A DNA stretch of 64,000 nucleotides from Mesostigma viride (lineage: Eukaryota; Streptophyta; Mesostigmatophyceae; Mesostigmatales; Mesostigmataceae), in contig RPFO01000389.1 in assembly GCA_009746045.1 (NCBI GenBank), positions 430,686 to 494,685 on the forward strand, given 5' to 3'. Every line of letters starts with the position of its first letter. Positions within the stretch are counted from its first letter, which is position 1. Below the pieces are notes generated by a model. It was not told where the DNA came from. It did not search any database and worked only from the letters and a program-made list of their open reading frames with translations. Below are positions 52,342 through 62,070 of the stretch, piece after piece. The position numbers and the translations under genes are program-made.

Positions 52342-53962
52342 GAGCTGAATCTTCCCTACCACTACGTGTGCGTCCTCTTATGTTCTTGAATGGTGGTTTA
52401 ACCGTCCCTCACACTGTTGTAGACCCCTTCTTGCATGCTGATGAACTCTTGAATGTCTCTGTGTTGGTAGATAGCGGTGCGGCTAGCTCCTTTGTGAGCG
52501 AGGCCCTAGTTAGACGTTTAGGACTAGTCCCTACCCCTCACACCAAACCCGTTACTGTTCATTATGCTGATGGTCGCACCAGTCATTCCCCGGGTACGGT
52601 GTCCCTTCCCATGGTTATACAAGGACGTACTGTCAACCTGACGGCCACTATAGGCCCTATCACTACCGCTGATGTATTACTAGGATTAGATTGGCACCAG
52701 GATAATAAGATTACTATTAATTATGATACCATGGTCATTTGGTTTCCAGATAGCTCTTACTGGGTACCTGAACGTCATTATAGATTGGAAAATTTATCCT
52801 TGGTAGATATTACTCCTCCTACACCTGTTGATCCTCCTGTAAGACCTATACCTGAAGTATTAATGTCAAATGACGAATTACGTTCTGAATTAAAGCAAAA
52901 TGGATACCTATTATGTATGTTCCTTCAGTTAGAAGTACAAGAGATACCTATCACTAATAATAGTGTGGATATAGATGTAAATACAGTGGATACAATAGGA
53001 GTAGGATTTACTGAAAATGAAATAGTAAGATACATGGCTGTGATAGATTCCTCAAAAGTATTTGAAGAAAAGACTCCTTCTTATCCTCCTCCTCGTTCTG
53101 TTTTACACCGTGTAGTTATCAAGGACGGTGCAGTTCCTACGCACTCTCCGATGTATAGAATGGGCCCTACCGAGTTAAAGGAACTAAAACAGATTTTAGT
53201 GTCATTATTAGAAGCAGGATTGATAGAGCCTAGTAACTCCCCCTACTCAGCTGGTGTCCTGTTAGTTCCTAAGCCAAATGGCAAGTTTCGCCTAGTTACT
53301 GATTATAGGAAGTTGAATGATATTACTGTGAAATCTAAATACCCTCTACCTCGTATTGATGATATATTTAATAAGGTTAAAGGTTCCACTTGTTTCACAG
53401 TACTGGATTGTGCGGATGGTTTTTGGCAGTTGCGGATAGCTCCTGAGGATTGCCATAAAACCGCCTTTGCTACCCCTTTTGGTCATTACCAGTTTAGAGT
53501 AGCGGCTATGGGACTCTGTAACTCGCCTGCCTCTTTTCAAATGTTAATGAATGAAGTGCTTAGACCTGTTATGGGAAATTCTCATCTTCCTCAGGTGTCC
53601 TCTGATCTAAAGGATCCTCCTTCTCCTCTGTTTCTTTATCTGAGCATGACCGTTCTTGTGCTCAAGCTTACTTAGATGATATTCTTATTTACTCTCCTGA
53701 TTTTGAAACGCACCTACGTGATTTAAAGAAAGTATTAGAAATAATGGCTGAAAATTCTTTGTGGGCGCGCCGTGCTAAAGTGCGTTCGGGTAGGAGTGTC
53801 CCATTTTTAGGGCACGTTCTGTCAGATGCCGGGGTCGCTACCGACCCGGATAAAACTAAGTCAATTCAGGAATGGCCTACTCCTACCGACGTTAAAGGTG
53901 TACGTAGTTTCCTAGGAATTGCTTCTTACTATAGGCGTTTTATCCCGCGTTTCGCACTATAG
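52342..53962 (+). pseudogene. Gypsy-A protease and reverse transcriptase
   Basis: Protease: VLVDSGAASSFVSEALVRRL (DSGA near 52470) and VLLGLDWHQDNKITINYDT. RT: GVLLVPKPNGKFRLVTDYRK, LPRIDDIFNKVKG, FTVLDCADGFWQLRIAPEDC, FRVAAMGLCNSPASFQMLMN, then, after a one-base loss near 53620, QAYLDDILIYSPDF (YLDD about 53669-53680) and SFLGIASYYRRFIPRFAL, where another base is lost near 53950. No ATG is needed near the start if expression depends on splicing or reinitiation; the frame opens at 52342 and has no good Met until MFLNGG. Confidence 0.88.
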
Positions 53963-54102
53963 CAGCCCCTATTAATCATTTATTAAAGAAGGATATCCCC
54001 TTTGTTTGGAGTAGTGAGTGTCAGTCTGCTTTTCAGTGCCTAAAATCCCTACTCCTTTCCCCTCCTGTACTCATCCTACCGGATACTACTAAACCCTTTG
54101 TT

Positions 54103-54747
54103 GTGGCTACAGATGCTAGTAAAGTAGCTATAGGTGGTGTCCTTCTCCAGGATCAGGGTCAGGGCTTACAGCCAATTGAGTATATCTCTAGGACAATGCT
54201 CCCTGCGGAGCGTAACTATCCCGTCCACCAGCAGGAACTCTTAGCTGTGGTGTATTGTTGCCACGCGTGGCAGCACTTCCTTAAAGGTGCTCAATTTGAT
54301 GTCTGCCTGAATGAACCCTGTGAGCTAGATCCTTATAGGTTAGTTATCCAAACGGATCATCGTCCCCTTACCCATCTTCTCTCCCAACCCAACCTTACCC
54401 CTCGGCAAGCGCGCTGGATGGAATTTTTAGCACAGTTTTCCCCTTTTAAACTTCAGTATGTCAAGGGTGTAGATAACATAGTACCAGATGCACTCTCTCG
54501 TCGTGCAGACTATTCCTTCTTCGAGGACCTTGATGTTCTCAATACTACTCTAGTTCCTACTACTATGGGTGTAACCCCTTATGGTGAACTACCTGATGAT
54601 GATTCCTATGCCTACCTCTTTCATACAGCTGTTCGCATGCCTGATCTCCTTTCTCACGTAGGACTCTCTCTCCCGTGTGAGGCCCTTCCTGTGGCCTCGG
54701 TGGGGGGGAGGGGAAAAATAAAATTTCTATACCGCTTAGCCATATAG
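54103..54747 (+). CDS. Gypsy-A RNase H and connector
   Basis: RNase H of Ty3/gypsy type: VATDASKVAIGGVLLQDQGQ (first Asp), AERNYPVHQQELLAVVYCCH (Glu), LVIQTDHRPLTHLLSQPNLT (Asp) and VKGVDNIVPDALSRR. It removes the RNA template after cDNA synthesis. A purine run GGGGGGGAGGGGAAAAATAA near 54700 is also present in Gypsy-B and could act as an internal polypurine tract. The frame closes at 54747, where the sequence to integrase is shifted. Confidence 0.85.
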   Translation: MATDASKVAIGGVLLQDQGQGLQPIEYISRTMLPAERNYPVHQQELLAVVYCCHAWQHFLKGAQFDVCLNEPCELDPYRLVIQTDHRPLTHLLSQPNLTPRQARWMEFLAQFSPFKLQYVKGVDNIVPDALSRRADYSFFEDLDVLNTTLVPTTMGVTPYGELPDDDSYAYLFHTAVRMPDLLSHVGLSLPCEALPVASVGGRGKIKFLYRLAI

Positions 54748-54855
54748 CGACTAGGTCAGGAAAGTCTTATGAAAACGTAGTCCCTAGGACCTCCCCTTCT
54801 CTTCGGCAAGGCGGTAGGAGATCTCTTTAAACCTGTTCTGGATACTTCTGTAGCG

Positions 54856-56381
54856 ATGCCTACCTCTGATCTTGAACGCCTTATTAGTAGATTTACGGCC
54901 ACTGAGCCGGAAGCATTAGCTGCCATTGCTGCACATCCCCAACAATTAGGCAAGCACCCTTGTAAATTTGTAGGTGGGTTTTTATATGTGCAGATAGCAG
55001 ATTCTCCCCCTCAATGGCGCCTGTATGTCCCTCCTATCTGTCGCTCCTCCTTGCTCTTTGAGTTGCATGACTTAGCTGCTCACAGGGTGGTAAACGGGTA
55101 CGGGACCTAGTAGCCCGCTCTTATTACTGGCCTTCCCTTTATAAGGATGTGGATGAGTATGTTAGAACTTGTCAATCTTGCCAGGAAATGAAACCCAATA
55201 ATGTAGGACAGATAGCAGAACCTAGGACCTTGCCTGACCCTATCATGCCTTGGGATTCTATCATGATGGATTTTGTAGGACCTTTTAGAAAGAATGATAG
55301 GGGCAATGCCCAAATCCTTGTGTTCATAGATCGTTTTACTCGTATGTGCCATCTTGTGCCGTGTCCTTTAGAACTCACCGCACGTGATTGCGCACGCCTA
55401 TACCTCAATAATGTATATAGATATCATGGATTGAGTAGGCAGTTTATTAGTGATAAGGATAAATTATTTACCTCAGATTTTTGGCAGCAGTTTTTCGCTG
55501 CCATCGGTACCAAGGTTACCTACGGTACTGCCTACCACTCCTCCTCCTCTCATTTAGTAGAGCGTCTTAATAGAGTAGTAGAAGAAGCGCTTAGGCACTA
55601 TGTTAATGGCTCGGGTAGTGATTGGGAGGATTATTTATGTTTGGTAGAGTTCTCCCTCAACAATTGTCCCCAAGCTGCGCATGGATATACGCCCTTCTTC
55701 TTAGATACTGGGAGACAGCCCCTTACCCCTACCTCTCTCTTAGCTAGTCCTCTACGGGACAAGGATGATGTGTCCCGAGATACTGTAGAAGGTGTACAGT
55801 CCTTACTAGATAGAATGAAAACTGCTCATGACCACGCGATCTCAGGGTATCAAAAAGCTCAGGCTAAGTACCTTGCTAGGTTGCGTGCCTCCTTAGATAG
55901 ACGAGCACCTGAGATAGAAGTAGGAGATCTAGTATTAGTAGAAGGCCCCCGTGTTGGCCGTTTTGCTCATAAGTTTGAAGCAGAACTGAAGGTCAAACTT
56001 AGGCCTGCCTTCTTAGGACCCTTCCATGTGTTGTCTAGGGTAGGAAATTTCTTGTATAAAGTCGATATCCCTACCTCTTGGCAAACGCATTCAAACACCT
56101 TCCATAGGAGCCAGCTTAAACTGTACCACCCTAGTACGTTCGCTGGCAGGGAGTTAGCGCCTGCCCCTTTAGAGCATAATCCTGACACTGGGGAAGTAGA
56201 AGACGAAGTAGAAAGCATCGTGGCCCATCGAGATATCAAAAAGGGCCGCGGTACCCAGCGTCAGTATAAAGTGAAGTGGATGTATGCTCGTAGTGAAGTA
56301 GATAAGGTTTGGTATACGGAGAGTGAGCTAGATGGGTGTAGTCGCCTGCTGCAGGAATATAAAACCCTGCACAAGCTCTAG
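54856..56381 (+). pseudogene. Gypsy-A integrase with chromodomain
   Basis: Zinc-binding region from 54856 (PTSDLERLISRFTATEPEAL, LFELHDLAAH), broken by one missing base near 55088 and continued as YVRTCQSCQEMKPNNVGQ (H2C2). From 55149 the frame is open for 410 residues: DFVGPFRKNDRGNAQILVFI, FISDKDKLFTSDFWQQFFAA, HLVERLNRVVEEALR (DDE), VEGPRVGRFAHKFEAELKVK and LRPAFLGPFHVLSRVGNFLY (GPY/F). The C-terminal chromodomain has VESIVAHRDIKKGRG, YKVKWMYARSEVDKVWYTES and ends LLQEYKTLHKL. The chromodomain places the family in the chromoviruses. Confidence 0.88.
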
Positions 56382-56437
56382 TCGTAGGCCTTCTCCTCTC
56401 TTATGTTATGTCTGCTGTCGACGGGTGGTTGGTTGTC

Positions 56438-56457
56438 CCCTCCCCTCCGCAGCCGTC
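56438..56457 (+). promoter_or_regulatory. splice-acceptor-like tract before ORF3
   Basis: TCCCCTCCCCTCCGCAG ends at 56452, six bases before the ORF3 ATG at 56458. Gypsy-B has CCCCCCCCCCTTCCGCAG at the same distance from its ATG. Confidence 0.5.
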
Positions 56458-58757
56458 ATGACAGAGCCTACCCCTCCGGCTGAGAGCCCGCTGCCGTCCC
56501 TGCCCCTACCGGACCCTGAGCTGTATTTCGAGGCCCTTCCGGGCCGCTGGGTGTCGCGATCATGTTACCGGGGTGGCGTTGTGCAGCCGGCCCTTCAGGC
56601 CCAACATGCGAGCTTAGTCAGGGCGGCCCTCTTCGGGGTCACGTGGTATGGTCCTTCCCCTAATGAGCCGCACCAGCTTGTCCTGCACGGGTTCGACGAT
56701 GCCGGACACTGTTTGTTGGGGTGTGGTTCTCGCTGTCCCGCCTTGGAACAGATAGATGCGGTTCTCCGGTGCTGCCGTGTGTTCTCCTACCTCTCTACCC
56801 CTGTGGGCCGTACCTGCCTACGGGAGGTGTTTCCTTGGCTTCCGGCTGAGGGTGATGCTGAGGTAGATGAGAACCCCTGCGACCTTTTACGGGCCGTAGA
56901 ATTCATGGAGATAGCTGATCAGGCGGCGGGACTAGCGGTTGATGGTCCTGCCCCTTCGGGCGCCCCAGCCGAGGTACATTATACTCCAGATTATTCTGCC
57001 TCGAGCGCTGCGTCCGCCTCCTCGGCGTCTGTTCCTCCCTCTCCGGTCCCGTCGTCCCCTCGGTCGACCCGGGGTGTTGCAGTGGAGCCTACCCCTTCGG
57101 GTTTGCCTGATCCTCTTTCGGCGACGGTCTCGGCTATGCAGGCTCAGATCCAGTCCCTGACCACGGCGTTTGGGGCCTTCCTGGCGGCCCAGGCGCAGGT
57201 CCCGGCTACGCCAGCTGGATCCGCGCCTCCTACCCCTTCTGTTGCCCCGGCGACTACGGCTTCGCCCGCGCCCCCGCTGGCGCCCGCGGTCGCTGTGGTT
57301 CCGGCGGCTGCTGCGACTCCTGCTGCCTCTGCGCCTGTGACCGCTGTACCTGCGCCTACGCGCGAGTCCCCTGCCCCTGTGACCGCGCCCGCTGTCGCTG
57401 CTTCCGAGCCTCCACCAGCTCAGTCGCAGCCGTCGCGGGGCTTCTTTGGCGACACTAGCGGACTGCCCAGGCTTTGGGAGGGTGGTCCCCCGCAGAGGAT
57501 CCCGGTTCCTGACTGGAGCCTGGATGGTAGTCAATCTTATGCAGGACTGCCTGTCCCTACGGGCCCCATTTTTAACATGTGGCCTGAGGGTGCACCGGCC
57601 ACCGGACCGGCGCGCCAGCTTCGGTGGCGGGTCCGTCACGGCCCCCTCTGGCTTCGGGTCCGGCGCGACCGTCTGCTGTACCAGTGTCACCTGCGTCGGT
57701 GTCGGCTCCTGCCCCTGCTTCGGCCCCTGCCCCTCCGGCCTCTCTGTCCTTGGCTGCGGTTGTTCGGTCCACCGGTCAGGATCCTCGCGCTACCCGCGCT
57801 TCCGACTCCCTCCGGGAGTTGTCCCAGGGTGATCGGGACAGGGCTCCTTCTGTGGTGCATGCGACGCCGGAGTCGCGCGACACGCCCGTGCCTGGATGTG
57901 GTATGTCCGCACTCGCCTGCCGCCAGTGTGACCTGCCGCGCGTCTCCGCCGAGCTTGCCATCTCGCCCATGTCCTACGGGTTTTCCCAGGTGTGTCGGGC
58001 GCCTCGGGATCGTGGCCTACCCATTGAGACTGATCGGCCTCCTTTCGACATGGTTATTTTAGCTGATCCTGTGTTCCAGGGTGAGATCCTGGTTCGGCGC
58101 GTTCTGTATCGCTGGGCTAGGCGCCACAACGACTTGGACACCTACGGTGGGTTCCAGTGGGCTTACCCTCCGCCTCTGGGCATTATGGCTTCGGATGCCC
58201 TTACGGTAGAGTTTCCTGCGGTGCCGGGTGTTACGTACACCACGGTCCTCCAGCCCATCCTCGAGTGGGATGCCCGGCGTCCGGCGCCCCTACCGGGCCA
58301 GGGTCTAGACTCCCGCGGTCACCCTCCTCCTCGGGCCAGCGACTACCTAGAGACATTCGGGTCGCGCCAGTGTACGCGTCGGTGGCGCTCCCGAGAGGTT
58401 CGGCACATCCGGTTGTGGCCGTCCAACGTGGAGCCCCTGGTGGACCTGTTTTTCCCGACGGGTTGCGCCCTCGGATCCGGTACCATCGCCTCCTCCTGCG
58501 GGCCCTCTGTTTGATCGCGGTAGAGCCTTTCCTTCGCCTCTTTGCCTGTGGCTTTCCTGGACTGGGCCCGTGGCCAGGTCGTTCTTACTCAGCATAGGTA
58601 TTACTGGGCCTTTCTGGGCCTTTTTCCTGACGGCGTGTGGGCCGATGTTTTCCTCACCGTAGATAGGCATGACAATGTTGAGGATGTGGCCCATTACCAG
58701 GCCTACCTGGATGTCCTGCTGGCCTCCCGTGGTACCTACCAGACGGATGGCCATTAG
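56458..58757 (+). pseudogene. Gypsy-A ORF3: unrecognised protein in the env position
   Basis: About 765 residues in three frames (frameshifts near 57610, 58470 and 58555; Gypsy-B is unbroken at the last two). The N-terminal domain of about 170 residues (LPGRWVSRSCYRGG, FDDAGHCLLGCGSRCPALEQ, VFSYLSTPVGRTCLREVFPW) precedes a roughly 200-residue Pro/Ala/Val/Thr linker. RIPVPDWSLDGSQ and FNMWPEGAPA follow, then a C-terminal domain (MSYGFSQVCRAPRDRGLPIE, VLYRWARRHNDLDTYGGFQW, VVLTQHRYYWAFLGLFPDGV). There is no signal peptide, no clear membrane helix and no glycoprotein look. Conservation between two diverged copies supports it as a real gene. A second structural protein or a host-interaction factor are guesses only. 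Confidence 0.65.
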
Positions 58758-59127
58758 ATAGAGGGCCTTAGGCCCGACCTGAGGGTGTTGTCCCTCCGGT
58801 ATGTAGAGTCGCCTTCATATTCTGGCCAGTTGGTTGGCTGTTCTTGGTCCTTGGCGCTGATGTGTTTACTCTGTGTGTCCTGCCCAGTGCCGTCCCCCCC
58901 GGCCAGGACTCCGTTCCAGGCAGTTAGGGGAACCTCCACCAGGCTTGGTGCTGGCTAACCCTACACCACCCGGCGTGGTGGTGGAGACCGTGTGAACTAT
59001 TGGTGCTTTGTATCTGGGATGGTCTATCGATTGTGTTGGTGTGTGTTGGGTGCATTAGGTTTTTCCTACCCCTTCGTTTCCTCCCTGTGCGTAGGGAGAG
59101 GGCTCCCTACCTTTGTGGGGGGGGAGG
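58758..59127 (+). other. Gypsy-A 3' untranslated region and polypurine tract
   Basis: About 370 bp shared with Gypsy-B (11627-11997). It ends in GGGGGGGGAGG (59117-59127), the polypurine tract that primes plus-strand synthesis directly before the 3' LTR. Confidence 0.8.
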
Positions 59128-59699
59128 TGTTACGTCGCGTAACAATTCGTTGTAGTTACGGACGTAAATTAGGTCCTTTGCCTCGGTTGTCCCTAGGTTT
59201 ACGTTTAGGCTCCTACCGGGACATTATTGTCCTCGTAACAGTACTGTGGTACATTGGGTGCCGTTGGGCGCCGCGCCGCGTACTTTACTAGTGGTCCTGA
59301 TCCTGGGTAGAATGTAGTGGACCAGCGTGCATCAGTAGATTTAGTGGACCAGCGTGCACCTGTAGGCGAGGGCCATGTCGGCCCGAGCGTGTTGGACCGT
59401 TGGTGACATTTATGCGCGTTCTACCCCTTTGTGTGTGTACTCGGCGTGTGTTAAGTGAATTGACACATTTAGGCTTGGGTCACGGCAGTGTAGTTGTGTT
59501 TCCTTCCTCTATTCCTGGAGTAAACGGGTTTTGGTAAATGGTTGTATGGCGTATTATAGCAACACTTACGTTAATGCATTGAGATCAGCTCCGTCACGTT
59601 CGTCTTTCGCCAGAGGGTTAAGTAGAGGAGGCCTGACCAGTTTAGGTAGTATCAGGCCCATTAGAGGTAGAGGTGGAGGTAGATATCCGCGGCGTAACA
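59128..59699 (+). repeat. Gypsy-A 3' LTR
   Basis: 572 bp; compared with the 5' LTR I see a few single-base differences (for example GGGG/GGG near 59305 and TGATC/TGAC near 59404). It is followed by CCTTT, the target duplication. Confidence 0.93.
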
Positions 59700-59704
59700 C
59701 CTTT

Positions 59705-60540
59705 CACCTATTTTTCAGCATGGTCTTGTGTCTTATATGCTGGCTTATCTCAGGTTCCACGCTGGGCCAGTGGCTGGCCTCGACGACGACGCCCGCCGCC
59801 AGCGTGCGGCATGCAGCCCCTGTCAGCCCGCAGCCCGGCTGGCCGCGCGAGGACTGAGGCCAACGGCCGCACGACCCACACGCTGGCAGCTGGCACCCAG
59901 CTGACAGGGCCTCGTAGGAGGCAGTATCTGCGCACCCAGAGGCACAATCCGTAGCTTGGCACATAGCCAGGTAGCCTAATTGACAGTTAGCTACACCCTT
60001 GGCTAGTCATGCGCTATATATACCGCGGGCGCGCACTAGTGCCATTTTGGCCCCTTGCGGCATGTTGGCATGTGTTATATTGCATGGTATCTTGTTTTAT
60101 CACCTGGGTATGGTGCATTATGCCCGTTTGGGCATCCCTTGTTGTTTCATGCCAATTGGAATAAAGTTTTGTGTTGTTATGCTACCATATATACCCCTGC
60201 CAGCTGGCACCGTTATAACGGTGCCAGCTGGCTTTGGCCATTTTGTAGCTAGCGTTCACAGTTTTGTGACATTTCATGTTGTGAATGCATTGATGGCATG
60301 TCTATGATTATAATAACCTGCCTTTAAAAGGCCAGGGCCAACTGATTTGTGTAAATGGTCGATAATGCATTATATGTGTCTCGAACCCCATGTGCGCTGT
60401 ACCCCCCTGAGGGGGGTGCTATTTATAGCAGGTGTAGGGCATTGATATGTGACCAACCAAATTTCCCAAACATTATTTGATATAAAAGCATGCTTGGTTC
60501 CAAGGGTGGGCCAGAAAATGTTATTTGGCTAGTTACTGCC
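59705..60540. other. interior of the TTAA element right of Gypsy-A
   Basis: Contains short frames without motifs (for example 59999-60307), a 34-bp perfect palindrome at 60199-60232, and ACCCCCCTGAGGGGGGT near 60399. No transposase is recognised. Confidence 0.4.
60199..60232. repeat. 34-bp perfect palindrome
   Basis: Half-site GCCAGCTGGCACCGTTA followed by its exact reverse complement. It lies in the TTAA element. Confidence 0.85.
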
Positions 60541-60611
60541 AGGCGCACAAAGATACCCGAACTCAGTCCGTTTCGGTGGTTCCAGTTGACACCATTTAAG
60601 GGTTAATTAAC

Positions 60612-60990
60612 CACAGTAATGGATATAGGGAACCAAACTCTAAGGTGAGAGGGGTATCTGCACTAGAAGAGGATGACACCGTAGGGCGAAGGGGTGATGG
60701 AGGTGGTGTAACAAAAACAAGACTATCTACAGAAGGACGAGAATGAGGAGCAGGACGAGAATGGAGACCCAAATCTGATTATGATTCAAGAGGTAGGTCT
60801 GAGCTTCCTCAAAGGACATAAATTTCTTAGATCTAGTTACGTTGTATACACGGTTCTGAACTATCTTTCTAGCGTCGGACCAAGAAAGGAAAATGGCGGA
60901 CCATTGAGGCGTGATCACTACGTAATATTTAGCTAGGCTATTATCGCTAGAAGAATGGGAAGGAGCACTAAAAGAACGCCGCTGGCTCAT
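60612..60990 (-). pseudogene. Gypsy-B ORF1 (RNase H1-N/viroplasmin-like)
   Basis: Begins MSQRRSFSAPSHSSSDNSLA and reads YYVVITPQWSAIFLSWSDAR, KKFMSFEEAQTYL, closely matching Gypsy-A ORF1. A frameshift near 60785 makes the open frame end at 60727, but matching C-terminal sequence continues to about 60612, where the TTAA element is inserted. Confidence 0.75.
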
Positions 60991-61509
60991 GGTAACGCAC
61001 CTGGTTGGTCTTGAGAAGTCACGATAGGAGAACGAGGAGTAGGAGGCGACTTAGCTGAGTTATCTGGATCACCGAAAGTACGAGGGCGGCAATGGTCCAG
61101 CGCTCGTAGTCCTAAAATCAGCGACCCAGTGAATTTCTGCGGGTGCGGCCGTCTAATGAACAGCAGCACGAAGGAAAAGGTGGAGCCTAACAAGACACTA
61201 ATCGTCTCACTATCGCCGAACCGAAACCATCACCTATCTACGACAGTAAGCAACATTTCTCAGGAAAACAAAACGAGGGAAAGGAGCTATCTATAAAAGG
61301 ATTTTCCGCTTCGAGCAGGTGTAACGTCTAGGCAGGGCGCGTGTCCCGAATCGGGCAGCACTACCCCCCCAGCTTGCAGGCGACCCGCCCATTACCTGTC
61401 AAGTAGGTGTCGTCTTCATTTCCCTGGACGCGGAAGGGTTGAATCAATGGCGTATGTGGCAGGGGATCGTCGTCTCGCTCTCTACCTACTAAAGTTCCTC
61501 CGAGTCCAT
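60991..61509 (-). other. Gypsy-B leader
   Basis: Aligns with the Gypsy-A leader 49466-49998. It has the primer-site-like TGGACTCGGAGGAAC next to the LTR and the donor-like CCAGGTGCGT just before ORF1. Confidence 0.65.
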
Positions 61510-62069
61510 TGTTACGACTCAAACCTCTACCGCCACCTCTACCTCTAACCGGCCTAATGCTACCTAAACTAGTAAGGCCGCCTCTAGTTAAACCCCTAGC
61601 GAAAGACGAACGAGACGATCAAGATCTCAGTGCATTTACGTATGTGCCACTATAATACGCCATAAGCCATTTACACAAACCCGTTTACTCCCGGAATAGA
61701 GGAAGGAAACACAACTACACTGCCATGACCCAAGCTAATATGTGTTAATTCATTTAACACACGCCGAGTGCCAACACGAGGGGTAGAACGTGCATAATAA
61801 ATGATCACCAACGGTCCAGCATGCTCGGGCCGACCTGGCCCTCGCCTACAAATGCACAGATGCACGCTGGTCCACTACATTCTACCCGAAGGATAAGGAC
61901 CACTAGTAAAGTACGCGGCGCGACGCCAAAAGCATCCAATGCCGCACCACGGTACTGTTACGAGGACAATAGTGTCCACCAGTACAAACTACACGTAAAC
62001 CTAGGGACGACCGAGGCAAAGGACCTAATTTACGTCCGTAACTACAACGGATTGTTACGCGACGTAACA
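61510..62069 (-). repeat. Gypsy-B 5' LTR
   Basis: 560 bp, plus-strand TGTTACGACTC...CGACGTAACA. It provides the empty site for the hAT in the partner LTR. Confidence 0.88.
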
Positions 62070-62070
62070 C

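Larger units (their letters stand above)
48893..59699 (+). mobile_element. Gypsy-A: young full-length chromovirus
   Basis: LTRs 48893-49465 (573 bp) and 59128-59699 (572 bp) start TGTTACGTCGCG and end CGGCGTAACA. They are flanked by the 5-bp duplication CCTTT (48888-48892 and 59700-59704). The LTRs differ at only a handful of positions. Order: LTR, leader, ORF1 (RNase H1-N/viroplasmin-like), gag, protease, RT, RNase H, integrase with chromodomain, ORF3, polypurine tract, LTR. Despite its youth it has at least eight frameshifts, mostly single-base deletions in short runs. The same gene set in Gypsy-B confirms the layout. Confidence 0.95.
46796..60606. mobile_element. TTAA-target element carrying a LINE fragment and Gypsy-A
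   Basis: Imperfect terminal inverted repeats start CCCTTAAATGGTACTGG (46800) and end CACCATTTAAGGG (60602); further in, AACGGACTGAGTTTG recurs inverted. Both ends are bordered by TTAATTAA, so TTAA is duplicated (outer 46792-46795 and 60607-60610, inner 46796-46799 and 60603-60606). Gypsy-A has a single uninterrupted GTTAAAAAGG at the equivalent point (near 50383), which shows an insertion into one TTAA in the ORF1 end of Gypsy-B. Without Gypsy-A it is about 3 kb. No transposase is seen, so it is non-autonomous; piggyBac-like by target and CCC...GGG ends. Confidence 0.75.
9542..62069 (-). mobile_element. Gypsy-B: old chromovirus expanded by nested insertions
   Basis: A Ty3/gypsy chromovirus on the minus strand. 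In element order it has a 5' LTR (62069-61510), leader, small ORF1 (60990-60612), gag (46664-44903), protease (44797-44045), RT, RNase H and integrase-chromodomain (44014-36455), ORF3 (36375 to 11998, interrupted) and a 3' LTR (11626-9542). Five foreign blocks interrupt it: 46796-60606, 42205-43077, 38250-41689, 13239-35286 and 9615-11144. Removing them leaves an element collinear with Gypsy-A. Its LTRs differ visibly (roughly 90 percent or a little more by eye), so it is much older than Gypsy-A. The bases flanking the two LTRs (ACGAC and CGTTC) do not match, so the ends may have been rearranged. Confidence 0.85.

Noticed and set aside
56932-57690. Minus-strand Arg/Gly-rich frame opposite ORF3
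   Set aside because: Antisense of the GC-rich linker, with low-complexity Arg and Gly; no motif and no conservation in Gypsy-B.
56458-58757. Calling ORF3 a retroviral env
   Set aside because: No signal peptide, no hydrophobic membrane helix, no furin-like site; only the position is env-like.
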